The translations under genes were made by a program, and so were the position numbers. From assembly GCA_021186555.1 (NCBI GenBank), contig JAJKFL010000004.1, forward strand, positions 6,934,001 through 6,998,000: a stretch of 64,000 bases of DNA, in the 5' to 3' direction. Positions 47,420 through 59,136 of the stretch are shown here, piece after piece (position 1 is the first letter of the stretch; each line of letters opens with the position of its first letter). The DNA is from Reticulitermes speratus. Taxonomy: Eukaryota > Arthropoda > Insecta > Blattodea > Rhinotermitidae. The notes under the pieces are model-generated. The model did not search any database. It was not told where the DNA came from and was given only the letters and a program-made list of their open reading frames with translations.

Positions 47420-47590
47420 TGCTTCTGGGTGTGACGCCGTGTAGCTTGGTAGACGTGTCTGGACATCTCAAAGAATATACTGCCTCCATGATTAGGTAGA
47501 TGAAATTGTCTTATCCTGGTGATGGAGTCCGTAGGAGCATCTGAGATTTCGGGACAACTCTCCCAGAATACACGGCGTCACATTGCAGAT
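47420..47590. mobile_element. palindromic element, family P relative
   Basis: TCTGGGTGTGACGCCGTGTA at the left pairs with TACACGGCGTCACA at the right, with GACGTGTCTGGACATCTCA and TGAGATTTCGGGACA next inward. This is the layout of 52300-52554 in a diverged form. Confidence 0.55.
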
Positions 47591-47810
47591 GGCAAAATGT
47601 TTTTATAGTTACCGCCGTGATAACCTAAAATGTCACGTAGTTTTCATATCCATTAATGATTATAATGTAATTTTCACTAACTGTACCCTCTTAATAATAT
47701 AATTTACTTTTAGCCTGAACGTGTACTTTCAAGTTTGCATATGACGAGCACTGTGTATTGTCTTATTTGCATTCGCTCTGTCAAATTTATGTGATGCTAG
47801 AGATCAACTG

Positions 47811-48071
47811 CCGATTCCAGTGGCCGTGCGGTCTAAGGCGTGGGCCTGCGGCCCCTCGCTTACTGGGATTATGGGTTCGAATCCCGCCGGGGGCATGGAT
47901 GTCTGTCTCTTGTGAGTGTTGTGTGTTGTCAGGTAGAGGTCTCTGCGATGGGCTGGTCCCTCGTCCAGAGGATTCCTACCGAGTGTGGTGTGTCTAAAAA
48001 GTGTGATCGTGAAGCGTCGAAAAATGAGGCGGCATAGGCCCCCAAGGGGCTGTCGAGCCATTGGGAAAAAA
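47811..48071 (+). mobile_element. SINE A, intact copy; likely relative of a transduction source
   Basis: Full-length single unit with exact 12-bp duplication AGAGATCAACTG at 47799-47810 and 48072-48083. The DNA immediately downstream (48072-48266) recurs, already attached to a SINE A tail, in the composite at 19222-19948. Confidence 0.9.
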
Positions 48072-48266
48072 AGAGATCAACTGGAAATTACGCCTTGGCT
48101 TATTCTTCTTCAGAAGACAAGGTTTACAATTATAGTACCAAAGAAAATGAGCAACCTCCTAAACGAATGTAATGAGTTGCAGATTGAAAATATGAAATTC
48201 ATTACAGGATAGTGTCACATGACATAAAGGACTATTCTCTAAAAGTAATAGAACACAATTCTTGTG
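48072..48266 (+). repeat. 195-bp flank captured by the SINE A composite
   Basis: Nearly identical (a few substitutions) to the complement of about 19501-19695. At both places its left edge is the SINE A tail plus the AGAT(C/A)AACTG target sequence. The match stops at TTCTTGTGAA; here AATAAATAAAT follows, a possible polyadenylation signal, whereas the composite continues into SINE A middle sequence. Confidence 0.85.
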
Positions 48267-49917
48267 AAATAAATAAATATAAAGACACTACTTAGTGTAT
48301 TTCCATTACTCCTGTATCTAGTCTGAATATTATGATCCATATCTGGGTCAAGGAAAGAATGAACACGTGTGTGTGGTGTGGGCTCAAGCTGACTGCATCT
48401 TCCCTTTCTGTACCTACAGTGTACACTCCCCCCCCCCCCCCCCCATCAGTGCTAATAACAAACCGAGAACGCAAAGAGAAAGCGTGTTTAGACGAAATTA
48501 AGACCATAGCAAAAATAATAACTGGAGGAAATGAGGAAGACTCGAAGAAGGGAGGGATATACAAGGAAGATTGGAGGGGCGAAATCTGTGTGCTCATACT
48601 TTCCCTGACCCAATTTTAGGTGTGAAATCCAATTCATTTTTTACTCTTAAACGTTTTAAGACATACGCTTTTCTTCAGCTCATCCTGGTTGATACCACGA
48701 TTCAGTAGTGGAGGATTCCAAGTTGGAAGACAGTAAAGCATTTGTAATTAACGAGAGTGAACATAGCTTAAACCAACAGACATGTAAATATAAGGGCTGC
48801 CTTCACATTTAAATAAGAATTGGGCTAGGCCCTCATGTATAAACTTTTTCCTCCCTTACATTTGCTGAACATCTTAGACATGCTGTGACATATTATCACA
48901 CTGGCCTATATTCCGACGTCATATCACAATAAACTATTTCGTGCCTTTCATTTTTACGTCTGGGCCGTATTTGATGCTGTGGAAGAGAGCTGTAAGGGCT
49001 GTCGATCTTATACTTGTGTATGTGTGTGAATATTATTCAAAGAGGAAACGTTATGACATATTGGAGTGTTTTGTTTGAATCAGAGCTTCATTAAGAACAA
49101 ATAATGGTAGCCCAAAGGAAAAGTTGTAACACTTTTCTTTTACTTAAAAATATGAGGGACAGTTTCAGGCAAATTTTTGGTTGTACTGCATATGTATTAT
49201 ATTTTCAGCTTAAAAACATACTTGTACCATAACACGCCACCTATTTCACTCGATTATTTGCAATATTTATCACAAATTGTATTTAATTTCTGTTTGTGTT
49301 CCATTGACGAGTGACTAACGGAAAACTCATGGAACGAAATCTGGTATTAAAAAGATAATTCCAAATAAACTGACGGGCATTGCGTTTTCTATACATTCCA
49401 CTTGGGCCCTTTTTTTTAAAGGTCTTGAATTCAAAAAGGTTATAGATAAAAGTAGGACTATTGTATACAGTAGTATTAGAAACTATGTTACAAAGAACAT
49501 TAAACACTACTCAACTTTAAGGATATAATTTCCTTTCCATTGCTTTTTAAGTTGTAGCATAACATTTTTATTCATCACTCTTCTCTTGCTTACACCATAT
49601 TTACAGTTAAAATTAATATAATTTTGACTGATTCAGAATTTACTGTTAATTCTGCAATTCCAGTCGTGTTTTCATTTTCCGTATGCTGTAGTCTGACCTC
49701 GAATGAATCGTAGACAAATTAGTTATTATTTCTGAGTCCTACGAAAATGTTTTAAATCTCATTAATTTATAGACCTCTCTGTTTTTCAAAAGTGCCAAGG
49801 TACACATCTTAGATTTCTTAAGCTTTTATTATTCTAAATTATCATTTACTTGATATTCCCTTAAACAACGACAACAAATTGAGTCGAGCGCAACTAGTGT
49901 TTGTTTTATTAATTATG
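48267..49917. other. unassigned DNA, possibly 3' of the Shox-like gene
   Basis: Contains a C run (48427-48446) and AT-rich sequence; no coding frame that looks real. 49973-50645 is similar. Confidence 0.35.
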
Positions 49918-49972
49918 GAAACACAGCTACATGTTTCGGCTATATCCAAGCCATTATCAGGCTGTACAGCAA
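49918..49972 (-). ncRNA. hammerhead-like motif, solo
   Basis: In sense: ACAGC, CTGATAA (49954-49960), stem GGCT/AGCC, GAAAC (49933-49937), AT, GTA (49928-49930), GCTGT. ACAGC and GCTGT pair as stem I over five bases. One core base differs (G to A in CTGANGA). No long arms were found. Confidence 0.5.
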
Positions 49973-50645
49973 AGTAAGAGACAGTATACAACATGTATAA
50001 AATTAACATATGGTAAAATGAAGTGTGAGCTCCACTTCTCACAATTTCATATTCATGACACTCTAAAATGTCTATGTTTACATGTGTTTAGACGATGGCT
50101 TACAGTAGCTGTATATCTTTATATTCTACATTTCCGCGCAATAGACATGCAGTACTTATGTTTATTAGCAAGAAATTGCGCAAGTTAAAATATACAGGAT
50201 TGTTACTGGAATAAAAATCCTGTATATGTTTCTAGTGCAATTTGTTGGTAATAAACATATGTACAGCTGTATATCTCTTTATTAAAACTGTCAAATTAAT
50301 TGAAGATCAAAATATTTTCAGTAGTTGAAGATTGAGTTTGAATAGTTTGTTGGCATTGTGGATTCTCAATATCTTGCCTTAGACACCGACTTTTGTAGAT
50401 GCATGTTGAAGTTCTGGTTGTGCAGTCCGTGTTCATTTATGGTTGTAAATTTATCCGCAGTATTAATGTCTGAGATTATAGATTATCCACTGTATTTTAA
50501 TTAATTAATTCAAATAATTGATTAATTCAAATAATTTAATAGTAATATAACTTACTTTTCATTTCATGTTTTAAAACATAGGAGAATCTTCGTAACACTG
50601 ATACCGACACAACGGGATGAGTCACATCGAGAATGAGATTTTATA

Positions 50646-50651
50646 TTTATT
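50646..50651 (-). promoter_or_regulatory. candidate polyadenylation signal of the Shox-like gene
   Basis: This is the first AATAAA on the minus strand downstream of the stop codon, about 560 nt past it. The stretch from 51211 down to here would be the 3' untranslated region; it has no repeat I recognise. AATAAA is common by chance in AT-rich DNA, so the call is tentative. Confidence 0.35.
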
Positions 50652-51211
50652 CTTTAACAAAAGGAATGCGATTCCTTACAGTGGATTAAGTAGTGTGTTG
50701 AGTGTGTTGTTTGTAAGTACTGTTAGTATAACAAAACCCTCTTTGTGTTCAAATCTCCATTTAAATGTATGACGTTTAAATTATCACGTTAGTGTATTGC
50801 TAAAAAATTTTGTTTTTAAAATGCGATTATCGACATTTGGTCCTCTGCTCATATTTTGCCTATATTCAGTGTAATTTGGATGGGTTATGTATTTAATGAC
50901 GGTATTTTGCTGTTGTCCATTGCACAGATCCACAGTCCTCCGTACGGAAGAGGCACAATATTCGAACTTCGATGTTGGTAGCCCTGTTGTCATTCTTTTC
51001 ACAGAGATGATTATAAGTCTCATTTTAAAAAAAGGAAATCTCTTTCTTATTGGGCTACAAACGTCAGTTCCTTGAGCCGTAGCCATATTCTTTAGCACGG
51101 ACAGAAAAAACTCGAATTACTGTTTGCAAGGAATACTGAGACGTCTGTATCGAATGTCGATCTCAACATTAGTCCATCTGCTGCTTTGTCCCAAGCTGTT
51201 CGCGACGCAAA

Positions 51212-51415
51212 TTAGACAGTCTTCTCGCGGGAGGAGAGTCCGAGCGCTTCGGCGTGTTTCTTAGCTTTAAGCCTAAGGTCCGCAATGCTGGAATTCTTCG
51301 AGTGCAAGCGATCCTGGTGGACTGCCGCGAGGGCAGCGAGCCCCAGTGGGTACTGCGGGTGGCAGAATACCAGGGGTGACGAACTGGACGACATGGCCGC
51401 AGCTGCAGCGGCGTA
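51212..51415 (-). CDS. Shox: Shox-like homeobox gene, terminal exon with OAR domain
   Basis: The terminal coding exon has 67 codons plus a stop. The acceptor is CCTGTTTTCAG at 51416-51426, phase 0, in register with the exon at 52783. It encodes a short poly-Ala tract, a serine run, then the OAR (otp/aristaless/rax) motif SSIADLRLKAKKHAEALGL. This motif is nearly the C-terminus of vertebrate SHOX proteins and is known as a C-terminal regulatory motif of paired-like homeodomain factors. Here seven extra residues (SSREKTV) follow before the stop, where vertebrate SHOX stops right after ALGL. The exon is richer in GC and CpG than its flanks, as expected of conserved coding sequence. Transcription runs from high to low coordinates. 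Confidence 0.9.
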   Translation of the reverse strand, partial: YAAAAAAMSSSSSPLVFCHPQYPLGLAALAAVHQDRLHSKNSSIADLRLKAKKHAEALGLSSREKTV

Positions 51416-52782
51416 CTGAAAACAGGCATCGAATATCAAACATGTGATAATATTCCGAGCTGAAATTTCTTTAAATATTTATTTTCCTAGATTCCAAAAC
51501 GTGAGTGAATAACTTCTTATGAACTCATTATATTCATTGAGCTGCTAATCAAACCTACCGTCTTCTCGTTTGTTACATAGCGTGAGGCGTGAATATTTAC
51601 GTAAAAACAGACGCTGACCTCGGTGCAACATAAAATTACAATAAAACTTAAATTACTTTAATACTATTGTGAAAATTATTTGGGGAACATTCGAATGAAA
51701 TGTTTTTAAATTAGTGATGAGTGATATATATCGAAAATAATCGATAATAATAGTATAGTTACAACATATCCCTAGCCCGCACACAGCTGTGACGCCACTG
51801 AGGAACCAAGCTTTGTCGTCACCACGGAAAATGTAGAGTAGAAACCGGGGGTTGACTTAAGAAACGAGCATGCTATACAACGGGTGTGCTGCACAGTGTA
51901 AGGAGACACGGTTTGTGATTGACATTGTGTGTGTAGGCCTATATGTGTGCGCGTGCGTGCGTGCGAGTTGTGAATTTATGTGCGTGCCTTTGACGTAGAT
52001 GCACGTAGTTTTCATCTGCTACACATGCGGCAGCTCCGCAATTAAAATATCTTGTATGAAGGATAAATATGTAACTTAGGCCCAATTCACTGTTTTTACT
52101 TACAGACCAGATTGAGAAAGAAACGCAACAAGAAACGTAGTAATAAAATAGAGGGAAGACAGAAAGGGGGAGGGATGAAGGCAAGAAATTAATTAGTAGA
52201 AAAATAAATATAATAATAATAATAATAATAATATATAAACGTAAATATGAAAACAAGGGAATTAAATTAAATTCGATCGACATAACAGGTAGTGTAATTG
52301 AAATCTGTGGTTTTCTGGGTAGTTACACGGCGTCGTGTGGTAATTATTTACCGACGTTTCGGGACAACGTATCGGTCCCATCTTTCCCCAGTTTCCTTGT
52401 TACAGGCTTTCTTTCCTCTGCAATCTTGACCCGTGAAGATGGGACCGATACGTTGTCCCGAAACGTCGGTAAATAATTACCACTCGACGCCGTGTAATTA
52501 CCCAGAAGACCACAGATTTCATCAACATCGCGGCGTCAGCCTGAAATCAAGGTTAGGTAGTGTAATTACTTTTATTCAGCCGTGCTGAAAGACAGAAGTG
52601 AATAAAATATTGGAGAAACAAGACAAGTGGAAAGTATCTTTTATTAGGTGGGCAAGTCAGAATGATGTGACAGAAGGCATAGAGCTTTACACCTTCTGTA
52701 GACTGTGCCCTAACACTCTTACCGTGATGATTTGATGGATCCGCATAGGGGATTGGGAACAGGTTAAAATTATATGTCTCAC
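51416..52782 (-). other. last intron of the Shox-like gene
   Basis: 1367 bp with GT..AG ends. It contains an AAT microsatellite (52210-52234) and the palindromic element 52300-52554; the rest is unassigned. Confidence 0.8.
52300..52554. mobile_element. palindromic element, family P, with exact 13-bp target duplication
   Basis: Arms of about 85 bp (52301-52385 and 52436-52521) pair almost perfectly around a 50-bp loop. AGGTAGTGTAATT flanks it exactly at 52287-52299 and 52555-52567. Both arms hold TGAAGATGGGAC..GTCCCGAAACGTC, a hammerhead-like core lacking the first C. It lies in the last intron of the Shox-like gene. Confidence 0.88.
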
Positions 52783-52955
52783 CTGGTGAGCCGCTGTCAG
52801 CAAAGCCGGGTCAAAGGCCGAAAACGCGGGGAACGGCAGACGGTCGTACGCTGTAGGGAGCCTGAGAGACGGAACGTTCACATAGGGTGCGACCCGGCAT
52901 GGCTCCAGCGGGGTCGCTATCGGAGGACTGTGGCTGGTCAGCATCATTCCAGCGG
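52783..52955 (-). CDS. Shox: Shox-like homeobox gene, middle exon with CRVAPYVN box
   Basis: The exon is 173 nt: two bases complete the split codon, then 57 codons follow. The acceptor is CTGCTTTCAG at 52956-52965 and the donor GTGAGA begins at 52782. The segment PCRVAPYVNVPSLRLP matches the conserved block that follows the homeodomain in SHOX/SHOX2 proteins (recalled as CRVAPYVN..ALR.P). It is followed by a Pro/Phe/Ala-rich stretch (LPFPAFSAFDPALL) that is probably disordered. The reading frame is open and in phase with both neighbouring exons. The intron upstream is about 8.7 kb and full of repeats; the one downstream is about 1.4 kb. Orthology to SHOX rests on this box plus the helix-3 and OAR exons. 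Confidence 0.88.
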
Positions 52956-54785
52956 CTGAAAGCAGTTTTGAAACCTTTTGAGTCAAGTATTGTAATATTT
53001 TTATTTAGAATAATATAATTCTTTTATGTGCTGAAGGCCAGTATTATTAGCGTAGCTTTGACTAGCAGGATTAGTGAATAATGAAATGGAAAGCATGTGG
53101 AAGGAAGTGGTCGTGGCCTAATTTGAGAGTGTCCTGAAATTTCCCTGGTGGGACTGAGTAAAGTTTTATAAACCTCAGGATAGCCTCTCAACCGTGACAC
53201 TGGGTCCTCGTGTGATGAAACAAATTCATACGCCAAATTTCTTCTCTCGGAAAATCTCATAGAAAGTTGCGAGTTTGTTCACAAATACATAGATAAATGG
53301 ACAATACAATGAGAATAATTGCTCTAAGAAAGGTATGCCCATAAACTTTTCTTGTGCACCTGGAGAATTTTTCTTCAGCACAGAGTTAGGTGTTTACTAT
53401 TGCACTTTTTCTTACTCTGTTTCCAAGCCGTTTGTAGTTAGATTTATCTTTGATATTTACTGTCCTGTAAAGTTGAAGCTAACAAAGACCTCAGAAATCC
53501 GTGTGTCATGTTTCAGTGTGTTTGTCTCTCTCTCTCCGGCATAATCTGTATGTAATTTCTAAAACATAAACAACCACAGACGTTTGTCACCATTTTAGAT
53601 TAAAAACTGGAACTGTTTGCAAATCTGAGTTTAATCTGGGACTGTTTTTTTTTGTGAAATTAGTGACTTTCGAATGTAATTTGCTTTATAATTCGTCAGT
53701 CTTTAGTTTCGTCCCCGATATGTGCTCAGGTGCCCTAAGTGCAACAGTCCAGGCCCTTCAGGCCAGGCCCTAACTTGACAGGCGTTAACACTGTTAACAT
53801 TGTTATTTATGGTCGATGGGTTTCCGAGGAAAGTGGAGCAAGTGACTAGACACAACGAAAGAACGAAGTAATAATGAAAGCTAATGGATTTAACTTTCTA
53901 ATAAAAGCCTACATTGATCTTCCGGTTATCGAACCGGGTTTCCTTATTTGGGTTATGTCCAGTTGGTGACGTCTGCGATACGTTTTTACGGCTGTGGATT
54001 TATATCTAATATTCGTATATTTCTATTTTCCCGCCACGTATTGACATCTGTAAGGCTACGTGTCATGTGATTCTTCCGTGGCTGCAAATAACACTGCAGC
54101 CGATCGAGCATCTTGCACTTCAGGGGGGTCGTGAGCGTATATAAATCAAGACCATGAAAAACTGGGGTAAATCAGCAGACATAGGGGAAGTTTCATCATT
54201 TCGACAGACGTTTGATGAACGGGTAAGACCTCAGGGTGAAGTATGTTTTAAATTTCATTATGTTGATTATAGTCATTCATTTTACAGGACGAGAATTTGT
54301 TACACATAGGGTGTTCGAAAAATTGGGCTACTTTTTAAAATCTCCGCAGAGATAATTTAACGTACAACATAAAGAAAACTTATTATTCTACTTCAAATAA
54401 GCCTTGTTTTAGAAGAAAGAGGACGGTTTTGTCATACTTTATAGACACGTTATTAACATTATTAGAAAATAGTATACGGGATGGCCGGGAAATCACCGTA
54501 CCTCTACTTACTTAACATGTGCATATGTATGTGTGTGCCGTGTGCGTGGCAGCACAACATATGTACATTCATGTCATGTGCAGTTCGTACATTGTGAACT
54601 GCACGAAGTCTTTATTTCTTATAGGCCTGTTTTACTTTGATGGAACCAACGGAAGATCTATAAAGCTGCACTTTGGTGTGTTCAAAGATCACAAACCACA
54701 CACACACAAAATCGTAGTGTCTTCTGTGACATCAGGCCTTTTAATTAGATAGAGATATGTTAGCGTTTCAAAGGCCTGCTACCTT

Positions 54786-54845
54786 TAAGTTATACTCTGA
54801 AGATGGTGGCAGTAGACTCCTCCGAAACGTTGGTACTTATCTAAC
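54786..54845 (+). ncRNA. hammerhead-like motif, solo
   Basis: CTGAAGA (54797-54803), stem GGTGG/CCTCC with one mismatch, GAAAC (54824-54828), loop GTTG, GTA (54833-54835). GTTA before the motif and TAAC after it can pair as the outer part of stem I. It is in the large intron of the Shox-like gene, antisense to it. Confidence 0.5.
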
Positions 54846-55519
54846 AAAATACACGACTTCACATCCCTAGAAAACTGGAGTTTGTATTATGTTAAATGGA
54901 AGTTTAAAATAGGCTGTATTGATTTATACACTAACAGAAATTTTGCTGAAAACTATCACAAAGTTATAGGCATTACTATAAATACAGAGCGTATTTTTAA
55001 TCTCCGGTCTCAGCACGGCAGATGTCGCGCGAGCCCTCGCTCTTAAGAAGCATGCTTCCGCTGGGATTTCACACTCCGTGTTTCCCCTGAAGTTCAACTT
55101 GCCATAGAAGAGTGTCGAAAGGCTGACTTCGAGCTTTTAAGCAGGCCTGGCACTTGTTGATAATTTTCTCGACACATGACAGAGCTCTTGGCTTGATACT
55201 CGTATACTGTTATTTTCTTATCGAATATTGTCTTTTACTTCTTGCAAATTATGTGGATAATTCAGGTAAACAGGATCTTTCAGAGTTTTCCAAAAATAAG
55301 GGCACGGTACAAATAAGGAGATCTGGGACGCCCTACTTGATCGGAGAATGTCGAAATTAGCGGAACGTAGATGTAGGAATTAATTGTTTTTTTTTCAAAA
55401 AGCAAGAGCCATATGATTTTTCGCGCATTTGTAATTTACGGGACTCCAGACTTAAGGATATACAAAGCAAAGTTGTGAAATGCATTTGGATTTTTGGAAA
55501 GCCAATATCTCTCCCACTG

Positions 55520-55551
<32 letters not shown>

Positions 55552-56194
55552 TACTTTCCGATTTAATGTACACCTTGCCTTATCCGAGAAAGACAAGCGT
55601 TTCGGATCAAGAAATCTATTATGTACCAATTCTGGAAACTACATGTGATACCATTTCTTGCGTCCAGTCTACAATAAAGAGTTTTTGTGTGTATCTAATT
55701 TTATACAGGCATAGTTAAACATATTTTTTGTCCCATGACCTGATAATTTGGTACCTCACTTCAATTAATTTTTTCTCTTTTTTTTTCTGTACAGCACTGA
55801 CCCTTTCGTTTGAAGTTTCTCCGCTATAATGTGCATTGTTCTAGTTCACAGCACTGTTGTCGCATGATATTTTTCGCATAAGTATAGCAAATAAACACTC
55901 TGTTCTACAAAAAAGCTTCCAGAATACTCACTGAAGTATTATGTACGTGATCAGCAGATAAATGATACACATTCTATCGCCGATATGATGCAACGTGGTA
56001 AGGAATGTACGTATGACGTAATACGTATATTGGCGCTTTCGCGGAACCACTGTTGCAGTGGAAACACAACAATTAATTCTGTGTGTGTTGTTGAGTTACG
56101 TGTTACTGTCAACCATATAAAAACATAGTGTTGTACTACAATCCATGATAAGTCGGTCCCTGTCACAACAGCATGGCGCTTTCTCGGGTTGCGG

Positions 56195-56490
56195 ATGGAG
56201 GAACGGCCTGCAGATATGGAGGGTAGCTGCAAATATGCAGTCGCGGACAGCCGACAAGGGGTGGTCTCCAGCTTGGGGTTGGGGATGTTACGAAAACACT
56301 ATACAGAGCCTCGGACCTGGACTGATCCTTTGGTACGACTTAAGCAATGGAAAAGTCTCAGGATAGGGGCAGGTGGCGGGCTCTTGTGAGTGCGGTAATG
56401 AACCTTCGGGTTCCATAAAACGCGGGGAAATTTCTTGACTAGCTGACGACCTGCTAGCTTCTCAAGAAGGACTCTGCTCCTTTGAGTTAG
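56195..56490 (+). pseudogene. non-LTR retrotransposon 3' end (family 3)
   Basis: Decayed end of the ORF, then the shared untranslated tail GGCGGGCTCTTGTGAGTGCG through CTGCTCC, and a GTTA repeat (about 56478-56508) as 3' tail. Confidence 0.7.
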
Positions 56491-56829
56491 TAAGTTAGTT
56501 AGTTAGTTGTACTACAGTTTTCTCATGGCAAATTTTTGTCGCCGGCAATAATAAAACGTACGTAGGTCTGTATGTAAAATGGTCCCACGCTGTATTGAAA
56601 CAGAAGGATGTTCGTTTGCTCTTGGGCTACTTTAGACGTACGATTTGGCTGAAGAGGGCGTAATGACAGGTATGTCGTTGTGCAGTTTCTCAGCTTTTAT
56701 TTTACCGTAAAACTTTTACGAGATCAGACGGAATTAATCAATTATTGAAGCAATAAATGTTAAATATTGTAAGTGCCTGTCTGTATTCTTGCCTCAGTTA
56801 TCCGGCATGGAAATCGTATCTTTTCGGCG

Positions 56830-57232
56830 CCTCATTTTGTTGTTATGTGTGGCCTGTCTGGATCTACAATATTTTTCCACATTATCTCATAAAGCGCACG
56901 ATTTTCAGATAAAAGGTTTGAACATAGAGTGGTGTTTTGAGTGTTTATACAACTTTTTCTCTGAAACATTTTTCATTCTAAGAATAATTCAGCTGATATT
57001 ATCATAAATGTACATAGGTCTTCATGTAAAGTACCCGTTATTCTTGTCAGGGTTTAATGAAACTTGAATTTTCTCAAGAGAGTTTCGAAATATATGCAAA
57101 TATCAAATTTCATTGAAATCTGTCCAATGGGAGCAGAGTTGTTGCATGGGGACAAACGGCGGGCGGACGGACATACATGCATGACGAAGCTAATAGCCGT
57201 TTTTCGCAATCTTGCGAACGCGCCTAACAATC
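56830..57232 (-). repeat. family J repeat
   Basis: In sense it starts TTAGGCGCGTTCGCAAGATT at 57232 and runs through CTTCGTCATGCATGTATGTC, then the AATTTTC/TTTCATT blocks, to CTCATAAAG-like sequence near 56890. Confidence 0.7.
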
Positions 57233-57238
57233 GACAGT

Positions 57239-57478
57239 CTGAGAACTAATTGTCTTCTGGACTTTGTCCACCGTCCTGGATAAAATATATAAAAATATAA
57301 AATCACGACGTTTCGGAAGCTAGTTCTTCTCCCGCCTTCAGGTGATGGGAGGGGAGACACCTACTCAGATGGGTCCCTTAGACCGAGCTAATCTCAATCA
57401 CTGGACCTTAGTGATTTTATATTTTTATATATTTTATCCAGATCGATGGACAAAGTCCAGAAGACAATTGGTTCTCAA
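57239..57478. mobile_element. palindromic element with hammerhead-like core
   Basis: Arms GAGAACTAATTGTCTTCTGG and CCAGAAGACAATTGGTTCTC pair, with TATATTTTATCC-type sequence inside. The minus strand has ATCAC, CTGAAGG (57335-57341), stem GGGAG/CTTCC, GAAAC (57310-57314), GTC (57307-57309), GTGAT; ATCAC and GTGAT pair as stem I. Confidence 0.7.
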
Positions 57479-57649
57479 TGTTGTATACCATCGTCAGAAC
57501 ATTTTAGAATTTAATTGAGTCTGGTCTTAACATAAGCCAGCTCCTATTTCCCTGCGCTCACAACATTTATTATAAAATGCGCTCTGTAATAATTTAAGTT
57601 CAGTTATCTTCTCCATGTAAATGAAAGAATTTAAGGAACAGTGTTACAA

Positions 57650-57878
57650 GCCGATCTCGGAGGCCGCGCGGTCTAAGGCGTGGGTCTACGGCCGCTCGCT
57701 TGCTGGGATTCGGGCCTGTCTCTTGTGAGTGCTATGTGTTGTCAGGTAGAGGTCTCTGCGACGGGCCGATCACTCGTCCAGAGGAGTCCTACCGATGATG
57801 GTGTTTCTAACTGTGATCGAAGAACCTCACAGAGGAGGCCTAAGCAACCTAGGACTGTCGAGTCATAAGAAAAAGAAG
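57650..57878 (+). mobile_element. SINE A with internal deletion
   Basis: Exact AGTGTTACAA duplicates at 57640-57649 and 57879-57888. The B box and the GGGGGCATGGATG segment are deleted, so this copy could not be transcribed from an internal promoter now. Confidence 0.85.
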
Positions 57879-58128
57879 AGTGTTACAAAATTTTCAAAGA
57901 ACTTAACAATGGAGGATTTTCAATTCTCCCGGTGGTGGCTATGAAAATTTTTACCGCAAATCATACCACAACCGTTTTTTTTTCCACACGTCTTCCAATT
58001 TGCTATTCACCAATAAACCGACCATTCGACGCTGCATATTATGAACTACTGACAGAGTCCCTAAACAACCCGTAATTAAAGAAATAAAGGGGTCAGGCAT
58101 CAAGTGAAATTAAGATGTAGAAATTAAG

Positions 58129-58316
58129 TAGAGTTGACCTCCGTTATAACGTCATTAAAGGGACTGAATATTTTGTGTCGTTATAAACGAGTGTTGTTAA
58201 ACCGAGTAGTGTAACGTTATGGTTAACAGCGAGGAATTAATTGGTACCACAGAATATCTGACATTGTAAGCGAGGTGTCGTATAAACCGATGTCGTTATA
58301 ACCGGGTTCGACTGTA
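58129..58316. mobile_element. GTTATAAC-type MITE (copy 2)
   Basis: Ends AGAGTTGACC and GGGTTCGACTGT are inverted repeats, with TCCGTTATAACG and CGTTATAACCGG next inward. This is the inverted relative of 41454-41642 and is non-coding. Confidence 0.65.
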
Positions 58317-58876
58317 TTTTAACTTACCATGTCTTTTCAGTTGCTGAAGTTTTCTGTTCTTTAAGTTGTACCCTACGTTATTTTGAAAGTGTAAACATGT
58401 TTCTTAAACCCCTTGTATCAGTGTATCAAGTGTGTGGGGGTGATGGTACAAGGGTAGATTCAATGGTGGTAGCAGTCAAAGAAATTCCCTCTCTATATTT
58501 TAAACCTCTTTCTGTTTTCATTCTGTCGACAAAGTGTCATCTATATTTGTATTTTCCATGACCACGTTGAGGAATGCCACACGGGATTATAGATATCCCT
58601 GATGTACAGTCCGCAGCAAATATTTACTCTCCATTTCTTTTTATATGGTGTAATATTTTCGCTTTCCGTTACGTACAGGTACAACCGCATTTAGAGCTAG
58701 CAATCTACATGTTTTACTTACATTGTCTTATATATTCTTCAGATTTTCAAATAGTATTATCACTTCAATTGAATTTCAAGTTTATGTAGTGGCCCAATAT
58801 TGTATCTAGTTAAAACAACAAATTTTTGTGTTGCTTCGTATTTTAAAAATATTTCATACAAATAATCTATCATAAT

Positions 58877-59136
58877 GCCGATCCCAGTGGCCGCTCGGTC
58901 TAAGGCGTGGGTCTACGGCCGCTCGCTTGCTGGGATTGCGGGTTCGAATCCCGCCGGGGGCATGGATGTCTGTCTCTTGTGAGTGTTGTGTGTTGTCAGG
59001 TAGAGGTCTCTGCGACGGTCTGATCACTCGTCCAGAGGATTCCTACCGCATGTGATGTGTCTGAGTGTGATCATGAAACCTCGATAATGAGAAGACCCTG
59101 GCCCACAAGGTGCTGTTGCGCTATGAGACAAAAATA
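58877..59136 (+). mobile_element. SINE A, single unit
   Basis: Complete head (GCCGATCCCAGTGG, B box GGTTCGAATCC) and diverged tail (GTGCTGTTGCGCTATGAG). Nothing else coding nearby. Confidence 0.85.

Noticed and set aside
47811..47890. tRNA gene
   Set aside because: Same reason: this is the head of SINE A, present in many copies with poly-A tails and target duplications.
48332..48619. 95-codon frame with a Pro run
   Set aside because: The run is a C homopolymer; no recognisable domain on either side.
50784..51098. 104-codon minus-strand frame downstream of the Shox-like stop
   Set aside because: It is in the presumed 3' untranslated region and shows no domain.
52774..52959. Plus-strand frame opposite the middle Shox-like exon
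   Set aside because: Antisense shadow of the real exon.
55494..55629. Poly-T tract (55519-55545) as the tail of a processed retrocopy
   Set aside because: I found no gene-derived sequence or target duplication next to it.
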